A stretch of DNA of 64,000 bases from NCBI RefSeq assembly GCF_014644315.1, contig NZ_BMKL01000001.1, positions 879,001 to 943,000 on the forward strand, read 5' to 3'. This stretch comes from Tsuneonella deserti (GTDB lineage: Bacteria > Pseudomonadota > Alphaproteobacteria > Sphingomonadales > Sphingomonadaceae). Position numbers and translations under genes: made by a program. The notes below the pieces were generated by a model, which was given only the letters and a program-made list of their open reading frames with translations, did not search any database and was not told the origin of the DNA. Positions within the stretch are counted from its first letter, which is position 1, and the number at the start of each line of letters is the position of its first letter. Positions 37,916 through 46,846 of the stretch are shown here, one piece after another.

Positions 37916-39082
37916 ATGGTATCAATCCGTAGATGTCTCATGTCCAACGGAGAGGAAATCCCTCTCCTCCTAGACGAACTTGGTTTGCCGCAAGTTCTAC
38001 CTAACGCGCATGTTCTCGCCCTGAGCAGAAACAGCGGCAAGTCGCCGTCCAGCCAGGAGCAGAGGCTGCGCGGGATTGATCGAGGCCTCGCTTTCTTTGC
38101 AAAAGAAGGCATCGACCTGATTACTCGCGTCGCAAGTGGCGACTTCCTCTCGCTCGACGAACTCAATGACCTGAGCGTTGCCTGTCGTGCCCGCGCGGAT
38201 GGCAAAGGACAGATTGGAGGAGCCACGGCAGGCTTCTATTGGGACGCTGTTCAAGACTACATCACGTGGCACGCTGACGCGGTCATAGGGCGGGCCCACG
38301 GCGCAAATAAGGAGATGCTGGTTCGGCAACGTGATGAATTCAGGAAGCGCAGCAAGGCCGCTCGGCCGAACTCAAGCGCGGGACCAACATACCCAGATAG
38401 GCTCGGTTTGAAGCCGCAACTTCGCGAGTTGTTGCTCGAGGTGACCAAACCGGGATCGAAGCACAACCCGTTTCATCCGAAGGTCCAGATCCGCAATCGG
38501 GCGCTCATTTTGGTGGGCTTGGAACTCGGATTGAGGGGTGGAGAAGAGCTCTGCCTTAGAGTCTCCGATTACGATCCAAAGCAATGTCCTCCGACGCTCG
38601 TCGTTGTGCCCCGAGCACCTGATCCCAACGATAAGCGTAAGAAGAAGCCTCGCGTTAAAACACTTGGCCGTTTGTTAGAACCGCCCGAGTACGTTTGCGC
38701 GGCTATCGAAGCTTGGCGCAAAGAGCGCCGCGATATGAGCAAGTATCCGAATGCTCGTCGCCACGGCTATATGTTTGTCGAATGGACCGGAGACGAGCTC
38801 GCAGAGCGCTCTCTTCGAAGCATCTATGAGCGTCTCGGGGAGGCGATTGAGGTTCTTGGAGGCATCAGCTCACACATAGTGCGTCACAGCGCGGCCGATC
38901 TGGACACTGAATTGGCAGATGCCGAGGGGTGGCCCGAAGACGAGTGGCGACGGCACATGACGTACAAGTTCGGCTGGGCAGCTGAGTCTGTGCAGCCATT
39001 CGAGTACGCGAAGGGGGCAACCTCGAGGAAGGTCAACGCTCGGCTACGTGCCCAGCAGAGACGAGACCTCGGCTTGGAGTGA
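37916..39082 (+). CDS. Tyrosine recombinase/integrase (dnaN-proximal)
   Basis: A 388-aa site-specific recombinase. The catalytic set is R207 in LGLRGGEELCLR, H320-x-x-R323 in SSHIVRHSA, a Trp/His region about 354, and nucleophile Y364 in PFEYAKG. The spacing is that of divergent integrases linked to Tn554/GInt-type modules. The start is uncertain (ATG 37916 or 37940; neither has an SD). It faces the three-gene recombinase operon; their stop codons abut as TGATCA at 39080-39085. Its lower G+C supports foreign origin. Confidence 0.8.
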   Translation: MVSIRRCLMSNGEEIPLLLDELGLPQVLPNAHVLALSRNSGKSPSSQEQRLRGIDRGLAFFAKEGIDLITRVASGDFLSLDELNDLSVACRARADGKGQIGGATAGFYWDAVQDYITWHADAVIGRAHGANKEMLVRQRDEFRKRSKAARPNSSAGPTYPDRLGLKPQLRELLLEVTKPGSKHNPFHPKVQIRNRALILVGLELGLRGGEELCLRVSDYDPKQCPPTLVVVPRAPDPNDKRKKKPRVKTLGRLLEPPEYVCAAIEAWRKERRDMSKYPNARRHGYMFVEWTGDELAERSLRSIYERLGEAIEVLGGISSHIVRHSAADLDTELADAEGWPEDEWRRHMTYKFGWAAESVQPFEYAKGATSRKVNARLRAQQRRDLGLE

Positions 39083-39487
39083 TCAGCTTGTAGCCGGGAG
39101 AGCCCGGGCTAGTTCCTCACGTTGGAAGCCGAGGCGCTTTGTATTCTCTAGAATCAAAACGAAACGGGCATCATACGCATTTAGCTTCGATCTGAGCGCC
39201 TCAATCTCTTGTTCGAGTGATGCAATGCGGCGATCCTTCGGGTCGCCAAGTTTGACGACTTCTTTTCGTTTGGTGCGCTTGCGTTTACGGAAAGCAGCGA
39301 CGCGGTCATTGTAAGCAGACTTAATCGGTTCGTGAGACTGCAGCGTCTGCCTGGTAAAGTGTTTTCCCACGACGCTCTTACTGATCTCGCGAATCTTCTC
39401 CCAATTGATGAGCTCGTCATCCGGCTCACCTCGTACTACGGCCGCTATGGTCGCGACATGCTCAGATGAAAGGCGCAGGGTTCCCAT
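39083..39487 (-). CDS. Small coiled-coil recombinase accessory protein (TnpC/GinD-like)
   Basis: A 134-aa basic protein. The N-terminal half has helical segments (LSSEHVATIAAVVRG; WEKIREISKSVVGKHF) that could be a winged helix. A Lys/Arg-rich stretch (RKRKRTKRKEVVK) follows, then a coiled coil RRIASLEQEIEALRSKLNAY. The position immediately after the large recombinase, with no gap (TAG then ATG), is that of tnpC in Tn554 or ginD in GInt islands, where a small protein assists or orients recombination. The role is inferred from position and architecture. Confidence 0.6.
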   Translation of the reverse strand: MGTLRLSSEHVATIAAVVRGEPDDELINWEKIREISKSVVGKHFTRQTLQSHEPIKSAYNDRVAAFRKRKRTKRKEVVKLGDPKDRRIASLEQEIEALRSKLNAYDARFVLILENTKRLGFQREELARALPATS

Positions 39488-41563
39488 CTAAATTCTCTCG
39501 GACTGAAGGTTCAGATATTGGTCGAGCTCTGCATCGGAAAGCTTTGTTAGCTGTACGATCATGCCATCGGGCCTTGCTGGATCGTCATGAACAGCGATGA
39601 TGCGCTCCAACTGCAGCTTGCGCCGCAACTGTGACCTGATCCAGTTCGAGGCGCCATAGGTGCCCATGTCCGACTCATTTCGTGCGGCTTGCAGCATCTC
39701 TTCCACGTCTTGAAGTTCGCTCACGGCTGCAGCACGATCTTCTTGCTTCCCTTTGACGATGCGAATCTTGTCGCAGAGCGCGCACGAGCCGTGCTTGGGG
39801 CAAGGCGCCGCATCCCAATCATGCACGCAAAGTCCCATGTCAGTGACATGCGCAGTCGGGACGGTTGCTGCAATAAATTCCGATCGACGGATCGGATCGT
39901 TGATGCGGGTAGCAATCTCAGTAACCGGGCCTTCCGACCCATGACGGCTCGCAGTTCGCTCTCGCACTTCGCGGGCGCGCTCTACGGGTGTGACATGATC
40001 GTAAGCCGAGTTGTGGGAGAGCTTCGCACGCCCCATCCATCTAGCCTGCTCTAAACCGAGAAACCCGGTTTCGTCGGCCAGTGTCGAGAGCCAGTGCCTG
40101 AATTGGTGGGACGTGCCACGCAAGAAGTTGCCCTCTACGTCTCTAAAGCCAAGTCTCTCGAGAATTGACTTTTGCGCTGCGCTCTTCAGCCCCGTTAGAT
40201 AGACGTTGATCTGGGCGTCAGTGACAAGCTCAACCGTGCCGTTGAAGCCCGCATCCATCCTCCGATCCATAAAACGGGTAGAGATCAGGAAAAGACAGTC
40301 CTGAACTTCTTGAACGCCCTCGTCGCGCCGCAGAACGTTGCCGTGGTCCGAGCGATTGTACAAAAACTCCTCTACCTCCAATTGATCAACATAGCGGCGG
40401 TCAGAAAGCAGCGTCAGACCATGATTACGTATGATCTGAGCCCCTGCCGATTGGAGGGAGGTTCTCTCGCGCCCCGCGCGAGGTCGACATCCAACGAGTT
40501 CCGCCAACTCAAAAGTCGATAAAGGCCCCTTTCTACCCCGGTAAGGTGACTGGAGCAGGGTCTGCCCAGGATGCTTGACCTGGAATTCGGCAACTGCTCG
40601 GAAAGGTGTCGAAATCTCTTGGATCTCGGAGATTGCTCGCCGCGCGATGTCTTGCATGGCAGTTGGTATAGGTTTTAGCCGCGTGATCTGATGGCCGCGT
40701 TTTTCCGGCCAATAACGTAGCAACATTCTTGTGGCTGGCTTCCCATACCGATCGAGAAGCGGCTTTCCGCGTCTGTCTAGGATGGCTTCTTCTACGATCG
40801 GGTCCTTCGGAAGCGTAAGCACCTCGTTGATACGAAAGCCTCCACATACGAGTAGATCGAGGCAACGCTGGAGTATGAGGTCTTGTGGTTCGAGACGCTC
40901 TGTTGCCGTGGCCGAAATCTCTGCGAGAGCGTCCAGCACCTCGGGTGCAATCAGTCGTTTGCGTCGTCGCTCGTCTGCCTCTGGGCCGATGCGGCTGTGC
41001 TTATCGACAGCCTTGTTAGGGTTCGACCAGGTGAACGGAACGGTCACGAGGCCTCGCCGGCTTACCTCTCGACCGATAAACGCCAACTTCGATCCGATAT
41101 TCTTCGAACCAGAGCCCATCTTCGAACGAGCCTTGATGGCTGCAGCACTAAGGTGATAACTTTCGATGCGAACTGGATCACCTCCGACGCCCTCAAGCTC
41201 ATCGAAGAGGTATCGTCCCGCTGCTACCAAGGTCTGAAGCTGAGTGGCGGCGTAGCCACCATCTGATCGGCCGTCGTATATCACGACCATAAGCTTCAAG
41301 AACGAAGCGAACGGTTCCGGGAATGGTGTATGAAGACCGGAGCGTGTCACGGATGACCTCGAGAACCAGACACCCCCGTCTCCCGCAGACGAACAGCGAG
41401 AGCGCCGTGGCACCGGCCAGTAGTCCAGCTCGAATGACCATCCGGGCTGCCTCTCTTCGTGCTCCTCGACTAGAGAATTGATGCGAGTTCGACACTCAAT
41501 CTCTGAAGCCGACGAGAAAGTCGTTCCGAAGCCCTCGTTTGTGGTTCTCTGCTTGCGGCTCAT
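39488..41563 (-). CDS. Large tyrosine recombinase (TnpB/GinC-like)
   Basis: A 691-aa recombinase. Arg of box I is in CGGFRINEVLTL, box II is in TSHQFRHWLSTLA, and the nucleophile tyrosine is probably in KLSHNSAYDHV, between residues about 540 and 600. After the catalytic domain a Cys/His cluster (CVHDWDAAPCPKHG then CALC) may bind zinc. Tn554 TnpB and GInt recombinases have this size and a C-terminal Cys-rich tail. ATG 41561-41563 overlaps the upstream recombinase stop as ATGA, which is why I discard a longer start. Confidence 0.75.
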   Translation of the reverse strand: MSRKQRTTNEGFGTTFSSASEIECRTRINSLVEEHEERQPGWSFELDYWPVPRRSRCSSAGDGGVWFSRSSVTRSGLHTPFPEPFASFLKLMVVIYDGRSDGGYAATQLQTLVAAGRYLFDELEGVGGDPVRIESYHLSAAAIKARSKMGSGSKNIGSKLAFIGREVSRRGLVTVPFTWSNPNKAVDKHSRIGPEADERRRKRLIAPEVLDALAEISATATERLEPQDLILQRCLDLLVCGGFRINEVLTLPKDPIVEEAILDRRGKPLLDRYGKPATRMLLRYWPEKRGHQITRLKPIPTAMQDIARRAISEIQEISTPFRAVAEFQVKHPGQTLLQSPYRGRKGPLSTFELAELVGCRPRAGRERTSLQSAGAQIIRNHGLTLLSDRRYVDQLEVEEFLYNRSDHGNVLRRDEGVQEVQDCLFLISTRFMDRRMDAGFNGTVELVTDAQINVYLTGLKSAAQKSILERLGFRDVEGNFLRGTSHQFRHWLSTLADETGFLGLEQARWMGRAKLSHNSAYDHVTPVERAREVRERTASRHGSEGPVTEIATRINDPIRRSEFIAATVPTAHVTDMGLCVHDWDAAPCPKHGSCALCDKIRIVKGKQEDRAAAVSELQDVEEMLQAARNESDMGTYGASNWIRSQLRRKLQLERIIAVHDDPARPDGMIVQLTKLSDAELDQYLNLQSERI

Positions 41564-43161
41564 GCGGCCTCTGCCGCGAGCGTTTGATCGCAGATCGCTA
41601 TAACCTCCTTCACCGCAGCGATGGTGCGATCGTTGACCTTGGTCCACTTAGGGTCAGAGCCTTCACGTAATCGCTCATCTCGTGTGTCCAACAACCCGTC
41701 GAGGACGCTCCGATGATCAGCCTCCAACCAAGGCTGAAACATGCGACAAGTGTAGCATGCGATCGGAGCATAAAGGTCACAGAAGCTGTGTTCGCCACAT
41801 GTGCCGACTTTTCTAAGACTCTCCATCGTCTTGCTTTTGTGCGCGATCACGCTGTTAGGATCGCCCCCACGCTCCGCCTCATGAGGGCCGCGTACGATTT
41901 TACCTAAGAAAGCCTGAGCGTGCGGCACTAATATCGGACCAATTGTCCGATCGAGTCTATCTACAAGCTCGGAGCCGGCGTTGAAGTAAATAAGCACGTG
42001 GTCAGTGCTGCTGTGATCTAACGCATCGGCGACCTCACGTGGAGAAGCGCCGTTCGCAACTAGGCGCGTCGCTAAGGTGTATCTCAGTCTGCGTGGGGTA
42101 AGATGGAGCTGCGAGCCGGTTCGGCTGCGAAGGCCGAAGTGTTTCACTATATATTGCAGTGCAAAGAGCGGCCTGTATTTGCGCGGTCGGTATGCATCCC
42201 GCTCAAAGAAGGTGCCAATGGCATCCTTGCGGACCTCTCTCTCTCTGAAGAGGGGACGGCTGTAACTTACCTTTATGCCACTACAATCGCGAAAGAAGTC
42301 GTTGCTTGGAGGGCAGCGCATTCGATTGTTCGCGATTACCTTGAACAATAACTTTCCGATGAGAGGTTCCACGGTTCGCGTGCGAAACTCAGATCGCTCA
42401 AGCGCCTTACGCTTTTTGATCCTGGGCACACGCAGCTCGTAGACCTGAGTACCATCTGAAGCGGTGTACTCCGTGAGATCCTGCTCTTCGAGCAGCCGTA
42501 AGTTCTTAGAATTCATTCCGAAGCAAATCATCAACCAAGCTGCTGCCACAGGCTCCAAGGCAACAGCTTCATCTTCGATCGCTATGCGAAGCCGCTCTAG
42601 AAGGCTCTCGACCTCTTCAGACGTCAGTGGGCCTTCGTCCTCATCTTGGCTCAACACCGCCTGTCCTCGCGATGGTGAGCGAAGCATGACGGCCTCAAGC
42701 TCGGTGGCTACATCTTCGTCGAATTCGCTTATTCCAGCATCGCAGCACCAGAGGTACCAGCGGATGAAAGCCGACTTGAACGCTACAACGGTATTTCCGT
42801 TACCCCTCAGGGTGTGTCCGAAGCTTTCGTACACTGAGATCGTGACATGACCGACGACCTGCAACGCCTCAAGCACGGACTTCTTAACATCCGTGAGCGC
42901 GAGACGTTCTAACCATTTAAATGAGTTAGCGGTGTATGACGCAGAGCGCGTTCTGATAAGTTGCTCAAGGTAAGACCGGACGGCCAATTCGAGCGGATGG
43001 CCAGCGAACACGCTGAAGTTGATCTTATAGTCGATGGATAGGCGCCATATTGGCAATGAGGTATCTATCGGTACTCCAGCGAAACTTAGGACTAGGCGAG
43101 GTGTGTTGGCGCTGTCGCCTTCAAGCACAGCATCATTCGTGACTGAATACTTGTTGAGCAT
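41560..43161 (-). CDS. Tyrosine recombinase (TnpA/GinB-like)
   Basis: A 533-aa recombinase. The N-terminal half (helical SAM-like binding region, residues about 55-170) is followed by a catalytic half with R222 in NLRLLEEQDL, HLTPRRLRYTLATR, and DHSSTDHVLIYFNAG, where the tyrosine is the nucleophile candidate. The C-terminus has a Cys-rich patch (CGEHSFCDLYAPIACYTCR). It is first of a three-gene operon (533, 691, 134 aa) coupled by an overlap and by direct abutment. A perfect 24-nt palindrome lies 67 nt upstream of its start. Confidence 0.75.
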   Translation of the reverse strand: MLNKYSVTNDAVLEGDSANTPRLVLSFAGVPIDTSLPIWRLSIDYKINFSVFAGHPLELAVRSYLEQLIRTRSASYTANSFKWLERLALTDVKKSVLEALQVVGHVTISVYESFGHTLRGNGNTVVAFKSAFIRWYLWCCDAGISEFDEDVATELEAVMLRSPSRGQAVLSQDEDEGPLTSEEVESLLERLRIAIEDEAVALEPVAAAWLMICFGMNSKNLRLLEEQDLTEYTASDGTQVYELRVPRIKKRKALERSEFRTRTVEPLIGKLLFKVIANNRMRCPPSNDFFRDCSGIKVSYSRPLFREREVRKDAIGTFFERDAYRPRKYRPLFALQYIVKHFGLRSRTGSQLHLTPRRLRYTLATRLVANGASPREVADALDHSSTDHVLIYFNAGSELVDRLDRTIGPILVPHAQAFLGKIVRGPHEAERGGDPNSVIAHKSKTMESLRKVGTCGEHSFCDLYAPIACYTCRMFQPWLEADHRSVLDGLLDTRDERLREGSDPKWTKVNDRTIAAVKEVIAICDQTLAAEAA

Positions 43162-43227
43162 GGGTCACCCTCGTCTGTCAGGCCATGGGCTCAACCTCCC
43201 GATCCTAGAGCGGCATCAGGCTCCTGT

Positions 43228-43251
43228 CGCTTCCGTATTAATACGGAAGCG
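43228..43251. promoter_or_regulatory. Perfect 24-nt palindrome between recombinase operon and resolvase gene
   Basis: The half-site CGCTTCCGTATT (43228-43239) is followed by its exact reverse complement to 43251. It sits upstream of the divergent tnpA-like (minus) and resolvase (plus) genes. It may be an operator, a recombinase-binding site, or the terminus of the recombinase element. Confidence 0.6.
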
Positions 43252-43282
43252 CTTGAGCTTTTCCGATCCTCACCCGTAAGTC

Positions 43283-43385
43283 TGTCCGAAAAACGGGGCT
43301 TTAGCGGATGAACCGGCAGCTGTCCGCAAATCGTGCTTGATGACGGGTTATCGGACAAGCAGAATTATGGACGGATAAACGGACA
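43283..43385 (+). promoter_or_regulatory. Candidate res site of the serine resolvase
   Basis: Four copies of TGTCCG or its complement lie within 103 bp: TGTCCG at 43283-43288 and 43321-43326, CGGACA at 43352-43357 and 43380-43385. The middle pair forms an inverted repeat of 37 bp overall (ends TGTCCG...TTATCGGACA), like subsites bound by resolvase dimers. The array ends 12 nt before the resolvase start, the usual location of res in Tn3-type systems. Confidence 0.5.
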
Positions 43386-43397
43386 CGAGGAAAGTGT

Positions 43398-43961
43398 GTG
43401 AACTTGATCGGGTATGCGCGGGTTTCGACGTCGGAGCAGGAATTGCATCTACAGGTCGACGCGCTCCGCGCGGCCGGTTGCGAGCGGATCTTTGAGGATT
43501 GCGCTTCGGGAGCGAGGACGGACCGGCCTGGTTTGGCAGAGGCATTGGCGTATCTCCGCGAGGGAGATGTGCTCGTCATTTGGAAGTTTGACCGGCTCGG
43601 CCGCTCGGTTCGGCACCTCATCGATGTCGTTGGAGAACTTGAGCGTCGCTCTATTGGCCTCCGATCTCTAACGGAGGCAGTGGACACAACGACGCCGGGA
43701 GGTCGTTTGTTATTCCACATCTTCGGAGGATTGGCGCAGTTCGAGCGTGACCTCATCATCGAGCGCACGACTGCTGGCCTCCGAGCCGCTGAGGCAAGAG
43801 GTCGGAAAGGCGGGCGCCGTCCTGTCATCACCCCTGATAAACTCAACAAAGCGAAGCAGCACATCGCGCAAGGCTTAACCGTCCGCGAGGCTGCGGCTCG
43901 CCTGAAGGTCGGCAAGAGCGCCCTTTATGAAGCACTCGCCAGCAGGTCGGGCGCAGCATGA
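43398..43961 (+). CDS. Serine recombinase, resolvase/invertase (Pin/TnpR family)
   Basis: A 187-aa small serine recombinase. The nucleophile serine is in GYARVSTSEQEL, followed by RIFEDCASGARTDRPGL, then LVIWKFDRLGRS (catalytic Arg) and a C-terminal helix-turn-helix LTVREAAARLKVGKSALYEAL. Such enzymes resolve cointegrates or invert DNA. The start is GTG 43398 with GAGG 6-10 nt upstream. It overlaps the next gene as ATGA. Confidence 0.92.
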   Translation: MNLIGYARVSTSEQELHLQVDALRAAGCERIFEDCASGARTDRPGLAEALAYLREGDVLVIWKFDRLGRSVRHLIDVVGELERRSIGLRSLTEAVDTTTPGGRLLFHIFGGLAQFERDLIIERTTAGLRAAEARGRKGGRRPVITPDKLNKAKQHIAQGLTVREAAARLKVGKSALYEALASRSGAA

Positions 43962-44434
43962 GCGTTTCATCAGATATTCAAGCGACTCTCCACGCGATCA
44001 TGGCCGAAATGAAGGCAGTTCCTGACCGACAATTGGGCGGACCAGCTGCAGCAACCGCTCGGCTAAATGCCCAGCAGGTCGCTGACTACTTGCGAGGACT
44101 TGGGAACACGCCGCTGCCCCGCCATGCCGGCAAGGCGTCACCCGGCAAAGTTGCCAAAGAGATCAGTACTCCAGAACGTCGTTTCAATCGGCAGAACTTC
44201 ACGACCAATGAATGGTGCGATCGCCTTCTAAACGCCTACGATGAGTGGGAGATCTCTCATGGCCTAAGCAGAATGGAAATGGCTCAGGCCGGAAGGGACG
44301 AGAAGGAGGTCACCAATCAGCGTGTGTCCGACCTCGAGCGTGAGCTTCTCTATGCTCAGGCTGAGATTGCCAGTCTCAGGCGCGAATTGGCGTTCCTACG
44401 CAATTTCACGGCTGAGACTGGCCAGCTGCCGTGA
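43958..44434 (+). CDS. Unknown protein with C-terminal coiled coil
   Basis: A 158-aa product. The N-terminal part (HAIMAEMKAVPDRQLGGP; ARLNAQQVADYLRGLGN) is helical. A linker reads RFNRQNFTTNEWCDRLLNAY. The last 45 residues are a coiled coil (VSDLERELLYAQAEIASLRR). I do not recognise a family. KfrA-like or TnpC-like DNA-binding coiled coils are possible comparisons. It is translationally coupled on both sides (ATGA with the resolvase, GTGA with the helicase), so its job is tied to one or both. Confidence 0.5.
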   Translation: MSVSSDIQATLHAIMAEMKAVPDRQLGGPAAATARLNAQQVADYLRGLGNTPLPRHAGKASPGKVAKEISTPERRFNRQNFTTNEWCDRLLNAYDEWEISHGLSRMEMAQAGRDEKEVTNQRVSDLERELLYAQAEIASLRRELAFLRNFTAETGQLP

Positions 44435-46650
44435 CCATCAAGCCATATACAACTGAGCTTACAGTGACATCCTTCCACCAATCACCTGCCGGTGGTGGAA
44501 TCCTGATTGGGCGTGATGAGGCTGCAAGGCAGATACGCAGAGCAAGGATCGGAGCTGAAGTGGCTTTCCGTCCGCCAGCGCCTGGCGAATACTGGAGAGT
44601 GTCGGGAGATTGGGTCGAAGACCCAGTCCACGGTCCGCAGATCCAAGCAAGAACAGCTCTCCCGATACCACCACAAGGAGAAGCAATTACTCGTTGGATA
44701 GCCGCTAGCCGGGCGATACCTGGTGTGGGCAGGGCGACCGCTGCCAAACTTTGGCAGACCCACGGAGTGGACCTGTACCGTCTTCTACGAGGAGGCGACG
44801 CCACTCCTTTGGTGCCGCTTCTTGGACCCTCCGCTGCAGTCGCAGTAATTGCCGAGTTTCGCCTCCTCACTGACGAAATTGATGTTCTTGAGCATTTCGA
44901 TCGCGCTGGCGTCGATGCTGCAACGGCGATCACGGCCTGCCGATTGTGGGGCAGAGGCGCAATCAAGAAGCTAGAGGAGAATCCCTACTGTCTAAACCTT
45001 CTTCAGCCGTGGAGGGTAGTGGACGCGCGGGCGGAACGCTTGGGAGTTGGGCCTGATGATAGCCGTCGACTGCTTGCGGCGATCGGCGAGGTGATTTCCC
45101 AACGCTATGGGAGCCGGGGACGAGGTGCCGGTGGACACACAGCGGCGACAAAGCAGGAACTTACGAGCAGCGTTGAAAGGCTGCTTGGGTCAGGATCCGC
45201 GGCCACTGCTTCGAAAGCGTTCGATTTAGCGCGAGCATCGGGTGAGATCATTCCGATCGGTGACGCTTGGCAGGGGCGTGCACCCTCAATGATGGAACGT
45301 AAAATCGAGTCAGAAATCAACTCGCGAGTTGTTGCGCTTCCATCGGAGAGTACTCCCTTCAGAGCGGCAATCACCGAAGTAGAGGCCGAGCTTGGTATTC
45401 GACTCGACCACGCTCAAGAAAGCGCAATTCGTATCGCCAGCACGCATCGCTTCGCGGTTATTGATGGGGCAGCGGGTACAGGGAAGAGCCTAGTCACTCG
45501 TGCCGTCATGCGAGCAGTCCAGCTCAAAGAGCGCTCATACACCCAAATCGCGCTAAGCGGACGAGCAGCCAAGCGCTTGCGAGAGGCTACCGGACACGAA
45601 GCGCTGACAGTTCATCGTTTTCTCAAAGAGATTGCGAACGGCAAGAGAGAGATCAAGCCAGGCACACTCTTAATTGACGAAGCCTCGATGATCTCGACTG
45701 CGGACTTGTGGCAAATTCTGAATTGGGTTTCAGCCGACACTGACCTTGTCCTTGTGGGTGACCCAGGCCAGCTGCCCCCGATAGGTGCAGGCAACCCGCT
45801 CACCGCCATTGTCGCTCAAGACCACTTGCCAAGAGCAACCCTCGAAATCATTCATCGGCAAAGCGGAGCGAGCCCAATCCCAGTTGTTGCCCGCGAACTA
45901 CGTCGGGGCGCCATCCCAAGCTTGCCAGCTTTTCGTCCGGACGATGCTACTGCCGAAGGTGTCTTCCTTCTCCCTTGCACTACGGCAGAGGTGCCGACGA
46001 AGGTACTAGGAGCCTTCGAAGCATTCGTAGGGCCGCCAGCCTCGCGACCTGATCGTGAAGCGATACGCAGGCTTCACGCAGCCCGAGTCCAAGTGCTCGG
46101 TATGACCATCCACGGCCCGGCAGGAGTGCGGACGATATCGGAGTCTATCGAGGCGCGATGGCTTGCTGCTCAACCAGCAATAGCGGGCTGGGGTTTGGCC
46201 GAGGGCAGCAAAATCCTTTGGACAAAGAACAGCTACGATCATCCGTCTGGCGCCGTGAGCGATACTGATCCGGTGAAGGTCGATATCATGAATGGCACTC
46301 TCGGGATCGTGCAACGACCTTCGCAGGTCGGAGCGAGCGTCCTGTTCGATGACGAGCGCGCAACCAAGGCCGACATTCGTGCGACCGATCTAGATCGAAT
46401 TTCTCGCGGCTGGGCCGTGACAGTTCACAAGGCACAGGGGTCGGCATTCGAGAGGGTCATCATCCCAGTCGTACCAAGCCGACTGCTTGATCGGCAGATG
46501 CTCTACACCGCCATCACGCGAGCAAAGAAGACGGTGGTGCTCGTAGGAGACCCTGAAGTTCTCAATGCAGCTGTGAAACGTCCACCCCGCGCCATGTTGA
46601 GGCGGCAATGCTTATTCGGCCATTCCGGAAGTGAGACAGCGGCAGCTTAA
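44431..46650 (+). CDS. RecD2-like SF1B DNA helicase
   Basis: A 739-aa ATP-dependent helicase of the RecD2/TraA group. The N-terminal OB/helical region contains helix-hairpin-helix-like IPGVGRATAAKLW. Walker A is GAAGTGKS at residues 346-353, Walker B is LLIDEASMIS, motif III is LVGDPGQLPPIG, and the UvrD_C_2-type end is GWAVTVHKAQGSAFERVI plus YTAITRAKK. RecD2 unwinds 5'-3'. The GTG start overlaps the coiled-coil gene. With the resolvase it forms a three-gene unit, so it may help element processing or DNA transfer rather than host repair. Confidence 0.85.
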   Translation: MTIKPYTTELTVTSFHQSPAGGGILIGRDEAARQIRRARIGAEVAFRPPAPGEYWRVSGDWVEDPVHGPQIQARTALPIPPQGEAITRWIAASRAIPGVGRATAAKLWQTHGVDLYRLLRGGDATPLVPLLGPSAAVAVIAEFRLLTDEIDVLEHFDRAGVDAATAITACRLWGRGAIKKLEENPYCLNLLQPWRVVDARAERLGVGPDDSRRLLAAIGEVISQRYGSRGRGAGGHTAATKQELTSSVERLLGSGSAATASKAFDLARASGEIIPIGDAWQGRAPSMMERKIESEINSRVVALPSESTPFRAAITEVEAELGIRLDHAQESAIRIASTHRFAVIDGAAGTGKSLVTRAVMRAVQLKERSYTQIALSGRAAKRLREATGHEALTVHRFLKEIANGKREIKPGTLLIDEASMISTADLWQILNWVSADTDLVLVGDPGQLPPIGAGNPLTAIVAQDHLPRATLEIIHRQSGASPIPVVARELRRGAIPSLPAFRPDDATAEGVFLLPCTTAEVPTKVLGAFEAFVGPPASRPDREAIRRLHAARVQVLGMTIHGPAGVRTISESIEARWLAAQPAIAGWGLAEGSKILWTKNSYDHPSGAVSDTDPVKVDIMNGTLGIVQRPSQVGASVLFDDERATKADIRATDLDRISRGWAVTVHKAQGSAFERVIIPVVPSRLLDRQMLYTAITRAKKTVVLVGDPEVLNAAVKRPPRAMLRRQCLFGHSGSETAAA

Positions 46651-46670
46651 CTGCGCTTGCTCTTGCGAGG

Positions 46671-46690
46671 GGCTTCTGCGAAGTCTTTCT
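46671..46690 (+). terminator. Weak terminator-like hairpin after the helicase gene
   Basis: GGCTTC (46671-46676) and GAAGTC (46680-46685) form 6 bp with one G-T pair and a TGC loop, followed by TTTCT. It is short, so efficiency is doubtful; read-through into the structured element is possible. Confidence 0.3.
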
Positions 46691-46705
46691 AGCCATCAAT
46701 TAGAG

Positions 46706-46845
46706 GGTGGTGAGGCGTAGGAACCTCCTGAGCTGTCGGCCGGTCGCGACTTCGTGGCCGGGTGGCCGCCGCGCATGTCCAGGGCTCGCCTAAAGGCGGT
46801 GGCGCCTGGGCGACAGCGCAGGTTCCTAACACCCGGCTCACCGCC
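46706..46845 (+). ncRNA. Highly structured cis-acting RNA candidate (riboswitch-like aptamer domain)
   Basis: Five helices can be drawn. P1 is 46706-46714 with 46837-46845 (9 bp, one wobble). P2 is TAGGAACCT 46718-46726 with AGGTTCCTA 46820-46828 (9 bp). P3 is GCTGTCG 46732-46738 with CGACAGC 46811-46817 (7 bp). Inside P3 are two arms: hairpin 46740-46748/46753-46761 (9 bp with two wobbles, ACTT loop) and CCAGG 46779-46783/CCTGG 46805-46809 capped by CGCC-TAAA-GGCG. P1-P2-P3 plus two arms make a three-way junction. I match it to no known riboswitch or ribozyme class. Confidence 0.5.
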
Positions 46846-46846
46846 G

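Noticed and set aside
46706..46845. Integron attC site or group II intron fragment
   Set aside because: No RYYYAAC/GTTRRRY pair in the correct order and no domain V-like hairpin; no integron integrase nearby.
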